Of a stretch of DNA of 64,000 nucleotides, positions 10,568 to 18,116 are shown one piece after another. The translations under genes and the position numbers were made by a program. Below the pieces are notes generated by a model, which was not told the origin of the DNA, searched no databases, and saw only the letters and a list, made by a program, of their open reading frames with translations. The stretch covers positions 372,001 to 436,000 of the forward strand of contig NZ_NJIH01000004.1 of NCBI RefSeq assembly GCF_002209565.1, in the 5' to 3' direction. The first letter of the stretch is position 1. Each line of letters begins with the position of its first letter. The DNA is from Candidimonas nitroreducens (GTDB taxonomy: Bacteria > Pseudomonadota > Gammaproteobacteria > Burkholderiales > Burkholderiaceae_B).

Positions 10568-12351
10568 GTCCGCTCCTTCGCCGCGCGGGCGGCATCGATG
10601 GCGGCGCGGAAGCTCGGGTATCGGTCATAAGCAACGCCGCCACCGAATCCGCCGACCCCGTTTTCAAGCCTGGCCACCACCCAATTTCCGTTATCGATCA
10701 TTGGCAGGCATTCGTTGTCTTCGCGCGCCATCCGATCAAATGCGTCTAACCGCTCCGCATCTGCCTCAAAGTCTTGAATCTGGCTGCCATATCCTGCCGC
10801 ATCGTCCTGGCGCTTGCGGCATTCGGCGCGGTAGAGGTCATGCCAATGTTTTGCGCTGGCGTAGGGCACCATCTGTTCTGCGCCCTCCCGACCCTGGGCG
10901 CAGTCAGGGCACGGTTCGCCGCCTTCGTCCGGCTGGTAGTAGCTCGGCCCACCAATCCAGCCGCTACCGCCGCAGGTCTGGCACGCTGGCCGCGATTTCA
11001 AGGCACGGATTGCAGCGGCACAGGTGTCCAGTGTGTTTGTACTCATCACGCCGGCCGAATATGCGCCTCGCCAACTGTAGATGTCCTCGCATTGTCGCGC
11101 CGCTTCCTCCAGCGCCACATCGCGAATGGCTTGGGTGTCGAAGTGCCCGTCTGCTGGTGGGGTGGGGGCACCTTCAAGAACGGGCTGTGCGGCCCCGAAC
11201 GTGCCATCCAAAAAGATAGAACCCTCTTCCGGATAGTCGGCGAACGCACAGTAATAGCCTCTGCCGGAGTGGCCGTCGCCATGCTGAATTGTGGCCTCCG
11301 ATTCCAACTGTTCGGGGTCTGTGATTCGGTCTGGGGCGACAAAATCCAGCGCATCCAGTAGCTGCGCACCAGAAAGCGTCACCGATGCATCGCGCGGAGG
11401 CTGTGCGCCTTGGTGTCGGCCCAAAACATCACTGATAGCCGCAGCAGCGTCACCGGCCCGGAAACTTCCCATGTACGCCCCAGGCTGCCACGCCTTAAAG
11501 TACGCCAAGATCTCGCGCAGCATACGATCGTGACCGTCGCTCGGCTCATCCTTCACCGGCTCGGCGACCTGCAAGGATTGTATAGTTTCACGGCAGTGAT
11601 TCCATCCATCTACGTAACCTACAGTAGCTTCAATACTATCCTTGTATTCCTTGGGAATCTCGTGTGAGTCAGAATGCATTTTCTTAAGTATGTTTAATGG
11701 TTTGGCGAATGCTGCACGGGCTTGCCAACTGTCCCATGCTCCTTGTGTACGTAGATCTTGATAATCGTCCCCTCGAACCGTTCGTTGCAGAGGAAATCCC
11801 TGATCATCAGCCCATACCTCGAATCCCGCTGGCTCATTACCTGTCAACGATTGGTTGACTACTGGCTCGGCGGGTTGTGGGACAGTATCCTGACTGCGGT
11901 CGTGCTCAATTGCCTTATTCGGATCCATCGTGCGCCAGTCGGGCCATGCGCGGCCCTCGTTCTTCGATTGCTTGGCGACAATGGTCTCGATAATCTGCTC
12001 GGGAGAAGCGCCGGATCGCCATGCGCCATCGAGGGCGAGGATGATCACGTCGACCCATTCGCGCAAATCCCCGGGGTCAGCCTCAATTTCGCGTAACTCT
12101 TTGCGGATATGGTCAACGACTCCGGCGGCGCGAGCGCCAGGGCCAAACGTTCGTTCAGACCATTCACGTTGACGTTGTAGGTGATCCGCGAAGTTGAAAA
12201 CTACAGCCTCCCCGCGCTGCTGCCGATCAAGTTCGACGGCAGCGCGGGCGAACGCTTCGAGCTTTGCCCGTCCCCACACAATAGGCAAATGATCCGAGAG
12301 GTTTGAGTAGTCGCCGCCCGGCAGCGGCGGCAGTTTGATGTCGTCATTCAT
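10564..12351 (-). CDS. composite phage early protein with DUF550 (dATP/dGTP diphosphohydrolase-like) domain
   Basis: A 595-residue mosaic protein. Residues about 1-50 (KLPPLPGGDYS to ARAAVELDRQQRGE) match a common phage early N-terminus. Residues about 55-145 (FNFADHLQRQREWSERTFGPG to GRAWPDWRTM) look like DUF550, a family that includes dATP/dGTP pyrophosphohydrolases such as MazZ. Later pieces resemble other small phage-protein modules: EVWADDQGFPLQ, YVDGWNHCRETI, then a DnaJ-like zinc knuckle CQTCGGSGWIGG and CPDC. The C-terminus, RYPSFRAAIDAARAAKERT, is again typical. The start is the ATG at 12351. Nucleotide-pool activity of the DUF550 part is inferred from family only. Confidence 0.75.
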   Translation of the reverse strand: MNDDIKLPPLPGGDYSNLSDHLPIVWGRAKLEAFARAAVELDRQQRGEAVVFNFADHLQRQREWSERTFGPGARAAGVVDHIRKELREIEADPGDLREWVDVIILALDGAWRSGASPEQIIETIVAKQSKNEGRAWPDWRTMDPNKAIEHDRSQDTVPQPAEPVVNQSLTGNEPAGFEVWADDQGFPLQRTVRGDDYQDLRTQGAWDSWQARAAFAKPLNILKKMHSDSHEIPKEYKDSIEATVGYVDGWNHCRETIQSLQVAEPVKDEPSDGHDRMLREILAYFKAWQPGAYMGSFRAGDAAAAISDVLGRHQGAQPPRDASVTLSGAQLLDALDFVAPDRITDPEQLESEATIQHGDGHSGRGYYCAFADYPEEGSIFLDGTFGAAQPVLEGAPTPPADGHFDTQAIRDVALEEAARQCEDIYSWRGAYSAGVMSTNTLDTCAAAIRALKSRPACQTCGGSGWIGGPSYYQPDEGGEPCPDCAQGREGAEQMVPYASAKHWHDLYRAECRKRQDDAAGYGSQIQDFEADAERLDAFDRMAREDNECLPMIDNGNWVVARLENGVGGFGGGVAYDRYPSFRAAIDAARAAKERT

Positions 12352-12352
12352 G

Positions 12353-12643
12353 TCATTCTGTCCAATAGGTAAGGTCTTCACGCACCGCATCGACAGCCCT
12401 GATGCCGTCCTTCCGACAGCCCGATTCAAGAAGCGCGCTAGCGCAATCCAATGCTTGTGCCCAAGGAATTTTGGTAAGCTTTTGGTAAATCAGCGCAGCA
12501 CGCAATTGCCAGATCATGTCGCGAGCCGTATCTGCATCCGAAGGCATATTGGCCGCCTCATACCCAGCGCGGAACGTCGCATATGGATGTGGTGAGCCTG
12601 CATCTTCCCAGGCTTGAACGGTGGGGCAGGTTTCATTGGTCAT
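12353..12643 (-). CDS. hypothetical phage protein (96 aa)
   Basis: A 96-residue soluble protein starting MTNETCPTVQAWEDAGSPHPY. It has no recognisable domain. Its mid-section (DADTARDMIWQLRAALIYQKL) is predicted helical. The ATG at 12643 is preferred over the upstream TTG. It lies 1 base from the DUF550 gene, inside the leftward early operon, so it is expressed with it. Confidence 0.7.
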   Translation of the reverse strand: MTNETCPTVQAWEDAGSPHPYATFRAGYEAANMPSDADTARDMIWQLRAALIYQKLTKIPWAQALDCASALLESGCRKDGIRAVDAVREDLTYWTE

Positions 12644-12645
12644 GA

Positions 12646-13050
12646 TCAAAACCCCGCCTTGAGATCGAGGTCGGGCACGATGACCGAAGGTTTGAAGATG
12701 ACACGGTAGCGGTATACGTTCGCCGGCGCTGGATCGATTTGCTCGGCAAAATACGTCACGTTATCTGAGAGCCCGAGGAAGTGTTTTTTATATTGACCAG
12801 GGCCGACTTTGCATGTAACCGACAATTGCTTAGGTTTGTCGGTATTGCCGAGCGAGCATAGGCCCTCGATAGTGAGGATGTAGCCGCCCGTGATTCCGTT
12901 ATAAAACACAATACGGCGGTTGATTTCGAAATTATCAGCAGCTTTCGATAGATTGCTGGAGGCCACATCAGCATCATTGCAGCCAGCCAGCAGGGCGGCG
13001 GTAATGGCGGCGGTAATGGCGAGCGTTGCCGTGGCGAATACTCGCTTCAT
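12646..13050 (-). CDS. phage-encoded lipoprotein
   Basis: A 134-residue secreted lipoprotein. The N-terminus MKRVFATATLAITAAIT leads to the lipobox LLAGC at about residues 20-24, predicting lipidation of the cysteine by Lgt after LspA cleavage. The mature part is beta-rich (FYNGITGGYILTIEGLC to VTCKVG) and resembles beta-sandwich lipoproteins of other temperate phages. The ATG at 13050 has a strong AAAGGAAAG ribosome site; an ATG 27 bases upstream would spoil the signal peptide. Envelope placement and early-operon position suggest host-surface alteration such as superinfection exclusion, but this is inference. Confidence 0.78.
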   Translation of the reverse strand: MKRVFATATLAITAAITAALLAGCNDADVASSNLSKAADNFEINRRIVFYNGITGGYILTIEGLCSLGNTDKPKQLSVTCKVGPGQYKKHFLGLSDNVTYFAEQIDPAPANVYRYRVIFKPSVIVPDLDLKAGF

Positions 13051-13073
13051 GGTCTTTCCTTTACTGTTGTCAG

Positions 13074-13319
13074 TCATGATTTGTTCCTCTCGGCGAGCAT
13101 GGCATCAGCCATGGCGTAGGCTTGAGCCGCAACAAAATCACAGCTCCCATTGTTGGCGGGATGCTGATCGTCGGGCCCGTAGCTGGACAGCCAGCCCTGC
13201 ATGGCCTTAGCCGCGAAGTAATCGCGCACGCTGATACCGAAGCATGTCATTTCCGGTTGGCCATCGCCGTTCAATTCCCATACCGGGAACGCCGGGCCGC
13301 CATCACTCTTGGTTGTCAT
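13074..13319 (-). CDS. conserved phage protein (81 aa, GISVRDYFAAKAMQG family)
   Basis: An 81-residue protein with the widespread phage pattern DGGPAFPV followed by CFGISVRDYFAAKAMQGWL and AYAMADAMLAERN. Many temperate phages of proteobacteria encode it in early operons, yet no function is known to me. The ATG overlaps the stop of the PAPS-reductase-like gene upstream, consistent with translational coupling. Confidence 0.8.
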   Translation of the reverse strand: MTTKSDGGPAFPVWELNGDGQPEMTCFGISVRDYFAAKAMQGWLSSYGPDDQHPANNGSCDFVAAQAYAMADAMLAERNKS

Positions 13320-14167
13320 GATTGCTCCTGTTCCAATTCGCGCAATTCCGCCTGCACAATCGCCGATTTCTCACAGCCGACACAAAGTGGGTGGAAGAGA
13401 TTTCCTTGATTCGGGTTGTGACCGCCCGCCGGAGGTCGACCCTCCCATGACCATGTGAAACCTCGTGCCAACACCTCGGCCTGCAGCCGGTCGATACGCT
13501 GTCCGAAAGTCGGATCCACGACACGCCAGCGCTCCAACTCGCCCGGGTGAGAATATGCGCCGCAGCCGCACTCGCCGCTCATGCCGAGCCGCGCAGCAAC
13601 CGGGTTTTCGGGTATGCCGCTGGCCGCGTTGTATTCGTCACGTTGAGCCTTCGGCCACCAATAGATCGGATTGATCCAGACTTGGGCGCGAACTTTATTG
13701 ATTTCGCGTCCAGCGTAGCCCATGCGGATGAGGCTTTCGTCATGCCGGATGCCGGTAGCGATCAAGACCTTTGCATTGCGTGGGTGTCCGGCTTTCGCGC
13801 GTTTCACCAGCTGGTAGACGCAGCGTTCTTTGAGTCGTTGGTACATCATTCGATGGCCGTCTGGCCCCGGGAAACCGAAGCGCCGGCACAGATCGTCATA
13901 GTCCTGGCCGCAATCTTCCAGTGCGCGGATTTCGTTCAGAGACCAGCCGTATTGCTGACATGTGTCCCGAACATATTGGCGGGTCGCCTCGATGCCGATG
14001 CCGGTGTTCGCGTGGAACGGTTGACATCCTGGCACATTATTCATCATCCAGTGAGTGATGGCCCGACTATCATTGCCGCCGGAGAAGCCGACATAGATTG
14101 CTATCGGCTGATACTGCTCTATCGCGCGGCCCACAATCTCCTCCGGAGACGGCCTATGAAGAGCCAT
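13316..14167 (-). CDS. phage PAPS-reductase/ATP-pyrophosphatase-fold protein
   Basis: A 283-residue protein of the phosphoadenosine-phosphosulfate reductase-like fold. The PP-loop SGGNDS is at residues 29-34, followed by HANTGIGIEATRQYV, where genuine reductases also carry a 'HANTG' type motif. Cysteines occur in GECGCGAY and LCVGCEKSA near the C-terminus, which may hold a metal or Fe-S site. Such phage proteins may alter DNA bases or thiolate tRNA, but most remain uncharacterised. The ATG at 14167 has a GGGAGAG ribosome site. It overlaps the upstream gene by 14 bp. Confidence 0.8.
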   Translation of the reverse strand: MALHRPSPEEIVGRAIEQYQPIAIYVGFSGGNDSRAITHWMMNNVPGCQPFHANTGIGIEATRQYVRDTCQQYGWSLNEIRALEDCGQDYDDLCRRFGFPGPDGHRMMYQRLKERCVYQLVKRAKAGHPRNAKVLIATGIRHDESLIRMGYAGREINKVRAQVWINPIYWWPKAQRDEYNAASGIPENPVAARLGMSGECGCGAYSHPGELERWRVVDPTFGQRIDRLQAEVLARGFTWSWEGRPPAGGHNPNQGNLFHPLCVGCEKSAIVQAELRELEQEQS

Positions 14168-14591
14168 TGCTCTCTCCCTGTTCCTGTGCGAGTGCAGCCC
14201 GAAATTCATCACGAAGATCAAGAATGTCGATCATCTCGCCATCGATTTCGACTTCATCCAGGTTCCAGTCCCCGCAGACTTGGGTGAGTTGCTCGGCCTT
14301 ACGTAATGATTCCCGCAACTGCGCTATCTGCGCTGCCCCTACGTCGAGTTCGTCGAGGATGGCAGGAAGTTGATTGCGAGCCTCCGCCATCAGCGCTGCA
14401 TCGTCCTCGCTGCATTCATTCATGACGATTGGTTCGTCCTGATTTCCGGCGTCGTCGGGTTCTCCGCCATAGAGAGGAAGATCGCGGAATACATGCCAGC
14501 AGCAGCGGCCGGGGCACTCTGTCTTCGTGTGCCACGGCCCGGGCGTCGCCTTGGCCAGCAATTCGCGCAGACGCTTTGTGTCAATGGTCAT
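14154..14591 (-). CDS. Ead/Ea22-like phage protein
   Basis: A 145-residue acidic protein with the typical opening DTKRLRELLAKATPGPW. Next come Cys-rich CPGRCCWHVF, then DDAALMAEARNQLPAILDEL and a helical C-terminal half. This pattern is common in accessory genes of lambdoid early-left operons (Ead/Ea22 type), whose role is unknown. It overlaps both neighbours by a few bases, so it belongs to the same transcript. Confidence 0.78.
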   Translation of the reverse strand: MTIDTKRLRELLAKATPGPWHTKTECPGRCCWHVFRDLPLYGGEPDDAGNQDEPIVMNECSEDDAALMAEARNQLPAILDELDVGAAQIAQLRESLRKAEQLTQVCGDWNLDEVEIDGEMIDILDLRDEFRAALAQEQGESNGSS

Positions 14592-14854
14592 TTCTCTTGC
14601 TCCTGTGCGAGCGCAGCATCCGCCAGATCGAGAATCTCCCGCGCGGTGCGCTTGACGGCATCGATTCGGAATTCATCCGCTTCATTGGCGACTGCCTGAA
14701 AAGCGGCGGCTGTCCAGCGCAGTGCTTCCCGCAACCTGTCGCGCTCGGCCACCAGGTTTTGGGCACGCGCATAGAACTGACGCCGCGATAATTCATCGCG
14801 CATTGCCATTTCATAGGGCATTTGGATGACGGCGTGAAACATCAAGTCACTCAT
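14588..14854 (-). CDS. hypothetical phage protein (88 aa)
   Basis: An 88-residue helical protein starting MSDLMFHAVIQMPYEMAM, a pattern I recognise from many phage early operons. It contains SRRQFYARAQNLVAERDRLREAL, probably a coiled coil. The ATG at 14854 has a GAGGG ribosome site and shares its A with the stop of the preceding gene. No function is assigned. Confidence 0.75.
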   Translation of the reverse strand: MSDLMFHAVIQMPYEMAMRDELSRRQFYARAQNLVAERDRLREALRWTAAAFQAVANEADEFRIDAVKRTAREILDLADAALAQEQEK

Positions 14855-15069
14855 CACCAATTTCCCTCGGCGGTCTCCGCTTCCCCGAAACAGCACGGCT
14901 CGCATAGTCCAGTCGGGTGCACAGTTGGCACTTGTCCGCAGTTCTGGCATGGCGTGTCCCAATCCTTGCCACCATCGACGGGCTGCTTTTTGTCGGGCGG
15001 CTGCCTCTGCGCCTCGCGCTTGGCGTGCCTTTGCTTTCTGTATGGGTGGCTCACTGAACTTTCCTCCAT
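14854..15069 (-). CDS. small zinc-knuckle phage protein (71 aa)
   Basis: A 71-residue protein with a basic N-terminal half (SHPYRKQRHAKREAQRQ). The C-terminal half holds four cysteines in CQNCGQ and CEPCCFG, a probable zinc knuckle. The ATG at 15069 overlaps the end of the HTH protein gene by 19 bp, and the stop overlaps the next start. Basic plus zinc-binding character suggests nucleic-acid contact, without further evidence. Confidence 0.68.
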   Translation of the reverse strand: MEESSVSHPYRKQRHAKREAQRQPPDKKQPVDGGKDWDTPCQNCGQVPTVHPTGLCEPCCFGEAETAEGNW

Positions 15070-15284
15070 TGGCTTTCCCACGCGCTTACCGACTTGCGGG
15101 AAACACCGAGGCGTTCGGCAATCTGCCGAGTGGTTAGGCCTTCGGCGCGCAGTTCTTCGATTGCCGCACCGCGTTCGAATACGGACGGCCGGGTAAGAGA
15201 AACTCGCGGCTCAATGGCGGCCGGACATGCGGGAAGCGGAAGCGTGCCGGACATTTGCGCGACCATGTGCTCGATCCCGGTCAT
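15051..15284 (-). CDS. small helix-turn-helix DNA-binding protein
   Basis: A 77-residue protein. Its C-terminal half, RAEGLTTRQIAERLGVSRKSVSAWESQW, is a clear homeodomain-like helix-turn-helix of the type found in transposase N-termini and phage regulators. The N-terminal half (MTGIEHMVAQMSGTLPLP) is variable. The ATG at 15284 shares its first base with the stop of the ATPase gene upstream (TGATG). It may regulate the left operon or assist DNA transactions; that is inferred only from the fold. Confidence 0.75.
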   Translation of the reverse strand: MTGIEHMVAQMSGTLPLPACPAAIEPRVSLTRPSVFERGAAIEELRAEGLTTRQIAERLGVSRKSVSAWESQWRKVQ

Positions 15285-16414
15285 CACGCGGCCTCGGCTT
15301 CTGGAATAGCGTTGGTGCCGTCCTCGCCCTCGTCCTGGGGCGGCTCTTCGGCAATGGGTGGTCGCACCCACTCGTAGGGCTTCTTTTCCAGCTTCAGCCA
15401 GAGCGCATTGCGGCAATCCGAGATCGTGGGCCAATCGAATGTCTTGATGCGCTCCCACGACCGGCTGCCGAAGATTTCTTCCAACAAGTCGCCTTTCGTG
15501 CGCTTGGCTTCCGCGCTCGAGCCGGGATAGTGCTTGCCGATGATTTCCCCGATTTCATCGAGCGCAATTTCCTTCATGCGTCGTTCTTTCTGCCACTTCG
15601 GTTCGCCGTCCTCGGCAAAAAGCTCGGCGTTGTCTCGCGTGGTGTCCACGCCCACATGCTCGCCGCCGAGGTTCAGAAATTCGATGTGAGGCAAGAAATC
15701 CTTAAACGTGGGGTTATGGAAGGTCTTTCCATCGATGCGGGTAGAACGGTCTTTCATGATCGTGGCAGTGCGCCAGACGCGAGTGCCGCCGCCCTCGATT
15801 AACTCCTGGCTCTTTTCCATCAGGATCAGAATGGAAGGCTCGTAACCGGTCTCTGTTTCGGCGCGCATCTTCACGCCCGTTTTCGTCAATTCCTTTTTGC
15901 CCGATTCATTCTCGAAGAAATCGTATTCGTAGCCGGCGCGGCCACACATGATGATGTGGCATCTGCTGTTGACGAACAGGTCAGTGAACTTGCCCCATTC
16001 AGCCTTTAGCCACGCCCAATCCTGAAACTCCAGACCACGCTTACGGTTCTTGCGTTTTGCGTACTCTTCGGTGATGTTGCGCCAGAAATGGCTGATGGAG
16101 TCGATCAGCAAGACGGAGCCGGCTGACTCGGCCTCGCGCACGGCAGCCAGCAGATCCACAAAGGCACGAGTCTTGGCCGTGAAGAGCTCGATGCTGGCGG
16201 CGTCGAATCGCGGTTTGACCCAATCGGAGCCGGTTTCAGTGTCAAGGAACATCACCGGACGGTCACCCTCGGCCAGCTTGCGCTGGCGCATTAGTTCGAC
16301 TAAGCCGATAGCGATCTCGGTGGCGGTATAGGTCTTGCCGTCGCCGGCGAAACCCATGATGCCAGCCTTCAAGTAGGCTTGGGTATTCGTTGCGCGTTGA
16401 AATAAATTGCTCAT
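15284..16414 (-). CDS. phage RecA-fold AAA ATPase, Sak4-like recombinase candidate
   Basis: A 376-residue ATPase. Walker A GFAGDGKT is at 21-28 and Walker B VLLIDS at 101-106. LDTETGSDWVKPRF fits the RecA-like core of the AAA_24/Sak4 group. In phages these act as single-strand annealing or strand-exchange proteins in recombination. The C-terminal 130 residues (KERRMKEIALDEIGEII onward) are less conserved and end in an acidic tail. The position in the leftward early operon, where lambda encodes Red, fits this role. An alternative is a DnaB/RadA-like helicase-type ATPase. Confidence 0.78.
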   Translation of the reverse strand: MSNLFQRATNTQAYLKAGIMGFAGDGKTYTATEIAIGLVELMRQRKLAEGDRPVMFLDTETGSDWVKPRFDAASIELFTAKTRAFVDLLAAVREAESAGSVLLIDSISHFWRNITEEYAKRKNRKRGLEFQDWAWLKAEWGKFTDLFVNSRCHIIMCGRAGYEYDFFENESGKKELTKTGVKMRAETETGYEPSILILMEKSQELIEGGGTRVWRTATIMKDRSTRIDGKTFHNPTFKDFLPHIEFLNLGGEHVGVDTTRDNAELFAEDGEPKWQKERRMKEIALDEIGEIIGKHYPGSSAEAKRTKGDLLEEIFGSRSWERIKTFDWPTISDCRNALWLKLEKKPYEWVRPPIAEEPPQDEGEDGTNAIPEAEAA

Positions 16415-16430
16415 GATTTCTCCAAATTCC

Positions 16431-16646
16431 CTAAAGTGCAGCCACGGCCCATAACACTACGACGGCCAGCAGGCACGCCGCATCCCGCCAGTCGAATCTC
16501 GCAGCCTCTTGCTTCGGTTCAGGCATGGGCGGCAAGACTCGCTCAACCCCGATCCTGGTCGCAGCAGGATAAACATAGATTTCGGGCGGCAGCCAAGGCT
16601 TGCGACGCAGGGCCTCAACGTAGGCGGGGTCGAGGGGCTTATTCAT
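16431..16646 (-). CDS. small tail-anchored phage membrane protein (71 aa)
   Basis: A 71-residue protein with a soluble N-terminal part (MNKPLDPAYVEALRRKPW). One C-terminal transmembrane helix (AACLLAVVVLWAVAAL) runs to the last residue. A Pro-rich linker (LPPMPEPKQEA) separates them. It overlaps the upstream hexapeptide-repeat gene by 8 bp. Function unknown. Confidence 0.7.
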   Translation of the reverse strand: MNKPLDPAYVEALRRKPWLPPEIYVYPAATRIGVERVLPPMPEPKQEAARFDWRDAACLLAVVVLWAVAAL

Positions 16647-17358
16647 TGACGGCCTCGGCGGGTTCAGCCACCGCAGCGCGAGCCGCCTCTATTCGCGACG
16701 CGGCGACCTCGATCAACAGCCGGTACTCGTGCTGGATGCGCTCCTCGTGGACATCGGCGGATTTCGCCAAGAATTGCTCTGGTGTCCCGCGGAAGCATCC
16801 TCGCGTGACCTCTAGGGTGTTGTCCTTGGCGTTGTAGACGGTGAGCGTGCCGTTTTCAGAGCCAACCTTGGAGGCCCAAAAAATCAAGCCATCGCCGTAC
16901 ACCCAGGCATCGCCGTACACCCGGGCATCGCCGTACACCCAGGCATCGCCGTACACCCGGGCATTGCCGGACACCCAGGCATCCCCGTACACCCGGGCAT
17001 CGCCGTACACCCGGGCATCGCCGGACACCCGGGCATCGCCGGACACCCAGGCATCCCCGTACACCCGGGCATCGCCGTACACCCGGGCATCGCCGGACAC
17101 CCGGGCATCGCCGTACACCCAGGCATCGCCGTACACCCGGGCATCGCCGTACACCCAGGCATCGCCGTACACCCAGGCATCGCCGGACACCTGGGTCAAA
17201 TTCTCGACGCCCTGGATGTAGCCGCCCAGGTCACCCGGCGTGACGGCTGGCGTCCAGGCTGTTGCAGCAATTGCCACCAGCGCGCGGATGCGCTTGACGA
17301 CAATGCCGGGAGCAATGGTCTTTTCGTCGCCTTCGACGAACTCGTATTTTTGGGTCAT
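16639..17358 (-). CDS. hexapeptide-repeat beta-helix phage protein
   Basis: A 239-residue protein. The N-terminal 60 residues (MTQKYEFVEGDEKTIAPGIVVKRIRALVA to GDLGGYIQGVENL) resemble YdcK-like and lambdoid repeat proteins. The middle is an array of 16 near-identical hexapeptides, GDAWVY or GDARVY/S, plus one degenerate unit (GDGLIF). This periodicity predicts a left-handed parallel beta-helix. The C-terminal 75 residues are globular and helical (SADVHEERIQHEYRLLIEVAASR). A GGAGAAGAAG ribosome site precedes the ATG. The function is unknown; the array is probably length-variable. Confidence 0.82.
   Translation of the reverse strand: MTQKYEFVEGDEKTIAPGIVVKRIRALVAIAATAWTPAVTPGDLGGYIQGVENLTQVSGDAWVYGDAWVYGDARVYGDAWVYGDARVSGDARVYGDARVYGDAWVSGDARVSGDARVYGDARVYGDAWVSGNARVYGDAWVYGDARVYGDAWVYGDGLIFWASKVGSENGTLTVYNAKDNTLEVTRGCFRGTPEQFLAKSADVHEERIQHEYRLLIEVAASRIEAARAAVAEPAEAVNE
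16891..17193 (-). repeat. 18-bp coding tandem repeat (minisatellite)
   Basis: Sixteen head-to-tail 18-bp units plus a partial one, differing mainly at a few positions that swap Trp/Arg and Tyr/Ser codons. Each encodes one beta-helix hexapeptide of the overlapping gene. Near-identity at the DNA level indicates recent expansion by slippage or unequal recombination. Confidence 0.92.
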
Positions 17359-17774
17359 GCTTCTTCTCCAATTGTGGTTTTTGCGAAGTGCCGCGCGGTC
17401 TCAACGACCAATGCTTCAATAAGTCCGGATGCCCATACCCACGATTCAGCCTTTGCGTCAGCATCCAGGGGTGATGCGAAAAGCTTGCCCAGCTCGGCCA
17501 TGGCGTCCTTGCCCTCGATCAACAGAGCAGCAATCTCAGCACCTGTGAGCACCTGGCGCCGCCCTCCGATGAAGATCGGGCAGACGGGAAACCGGCCGGC
17601 GAGCGTTTCGATCATCTGCTGGCGTACGGCGTTGTAGCAACGGGTGTATTCGTCGTGATATTCGCCGTCGCGTTGCGCCTGTTGGGCCGGCGTCCAGTCG
17701 TCTTCGGCTCCGGTGCGCATGTAGTCGTCGCCGCAGGACTGGATGGGCTGGTGGTCGAGGTAGAAGAGGCTCAT
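17355..17774 (-). CDS. hypothetical phage protein (139 aa)
   Basis: A 139-residue soluble protein starting MSLFYLDHQPIQSCGDDYMR. It contains FIGGRRQVLTGAEIAALLIEGKDAM and a helical C-terminus (ASGLIEALVVETARHF). The ATG overlaps the preceding stop as ATGA, and its own stop overlaps the next start. I recognise no domain. Its place among small early-left accessory genes is the only clue. Confidence 0.7.
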   Translation of the reverse strand: MSLFYLDHQPIQSCGDDYMRTGAEDDWTPAQQAQRDGEYHDEYTRCYNAVRQQMIETLAGRFPVCPIFIGGRRQVLTGAEIAALLIEGKDAMAELGKLFASPLDADAKAESWVWASGLIEALVVETARHFAKTTIGEEA

Positions 17775-17974
17775 GGCTTGGCCCTCGCGTCGTAGTGATC
17801 CGCAGCCGCAATCAACTGCTGGCCGAGTTCGCGTGCAATCGACGCACTGACCATCAGCGCGAAAGACCCACTCTGAACGAACACGGCAGCCGGGTAATCC
17901 GGCGACTTGCAATCGCTGGTCTTGATGCTGATTTGGTGTGAGTCGTCGTGGATCGTGGCGTGGAAAATGTCCAT
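17771..17974 (-). CDS. hypothetical phage protein (67 aa)
   Basis: A 67-residue protein, MDIFHATIHDDSHQISIKTSD, with a helical C-terminal half (SASIARELGQQLIAAADHY). The start lies 2 bases after the upstream stop and the end overlaps the next start. This is typical of small early-left phage proteins with no known function. Confidence 0.68.
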   Translation of the reverse strand: MDIFHATIHDDSHQISIKTSDCKSPDYPAAVFVQSGSFALMVSASIARELGQQLIAAADHYDARAKP

Positions 17975-17975
17975 G

Positions 17976-18116
17976 TCAGAACCCCACTACCGCGCCGATG
18001 ATCAGCAGCCATGCCGCAGTGCCGAGAACTACGGCTGCGCCGAGCCACGCACCTTCGGGAATGCGGCTGGAGTCTTTTTGGTAGCCGCCTTGGCCGTCGT
18101 ATTTGTTTGCGCTCAT
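17976..18116 (-). CDS. small single-pass membrane protein (46 aa)
   Basis: A 46-residue protein, MSANKYDGQGGYQKDSSRIP, followed by one transmembrane helix (WLGAAVVLGTAAWLLIIGAVVG). ATGA overlap with the upstream gene and a 1-base gap to the next gene support translation. The role is unknown; small membrane proteins in early-left operons sometimes affect host envelope or superinfection. Confidence 0.65.
   Translation of the reverse strand: MSANKYDGQGGYQKDSSRIPEGAWLGAAVVLGTAAWLLIIGAVVGF

Noticed and set aside
16891-17193. Possible CRISPR array
   Set aside because: Units are contiguous 18-bp copies with no spacers and no cas genes; it is a coding minisatellite.
16884-17221. Long open frames on the opposite strand and in a second frame across the 18-bp repeat array
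   Set aside because: An 18-bp tandem repeat keeps several frames open by necessity. Only the minus-strand frame with unique N- and C-terminal domains and a ribosome site is a gene.
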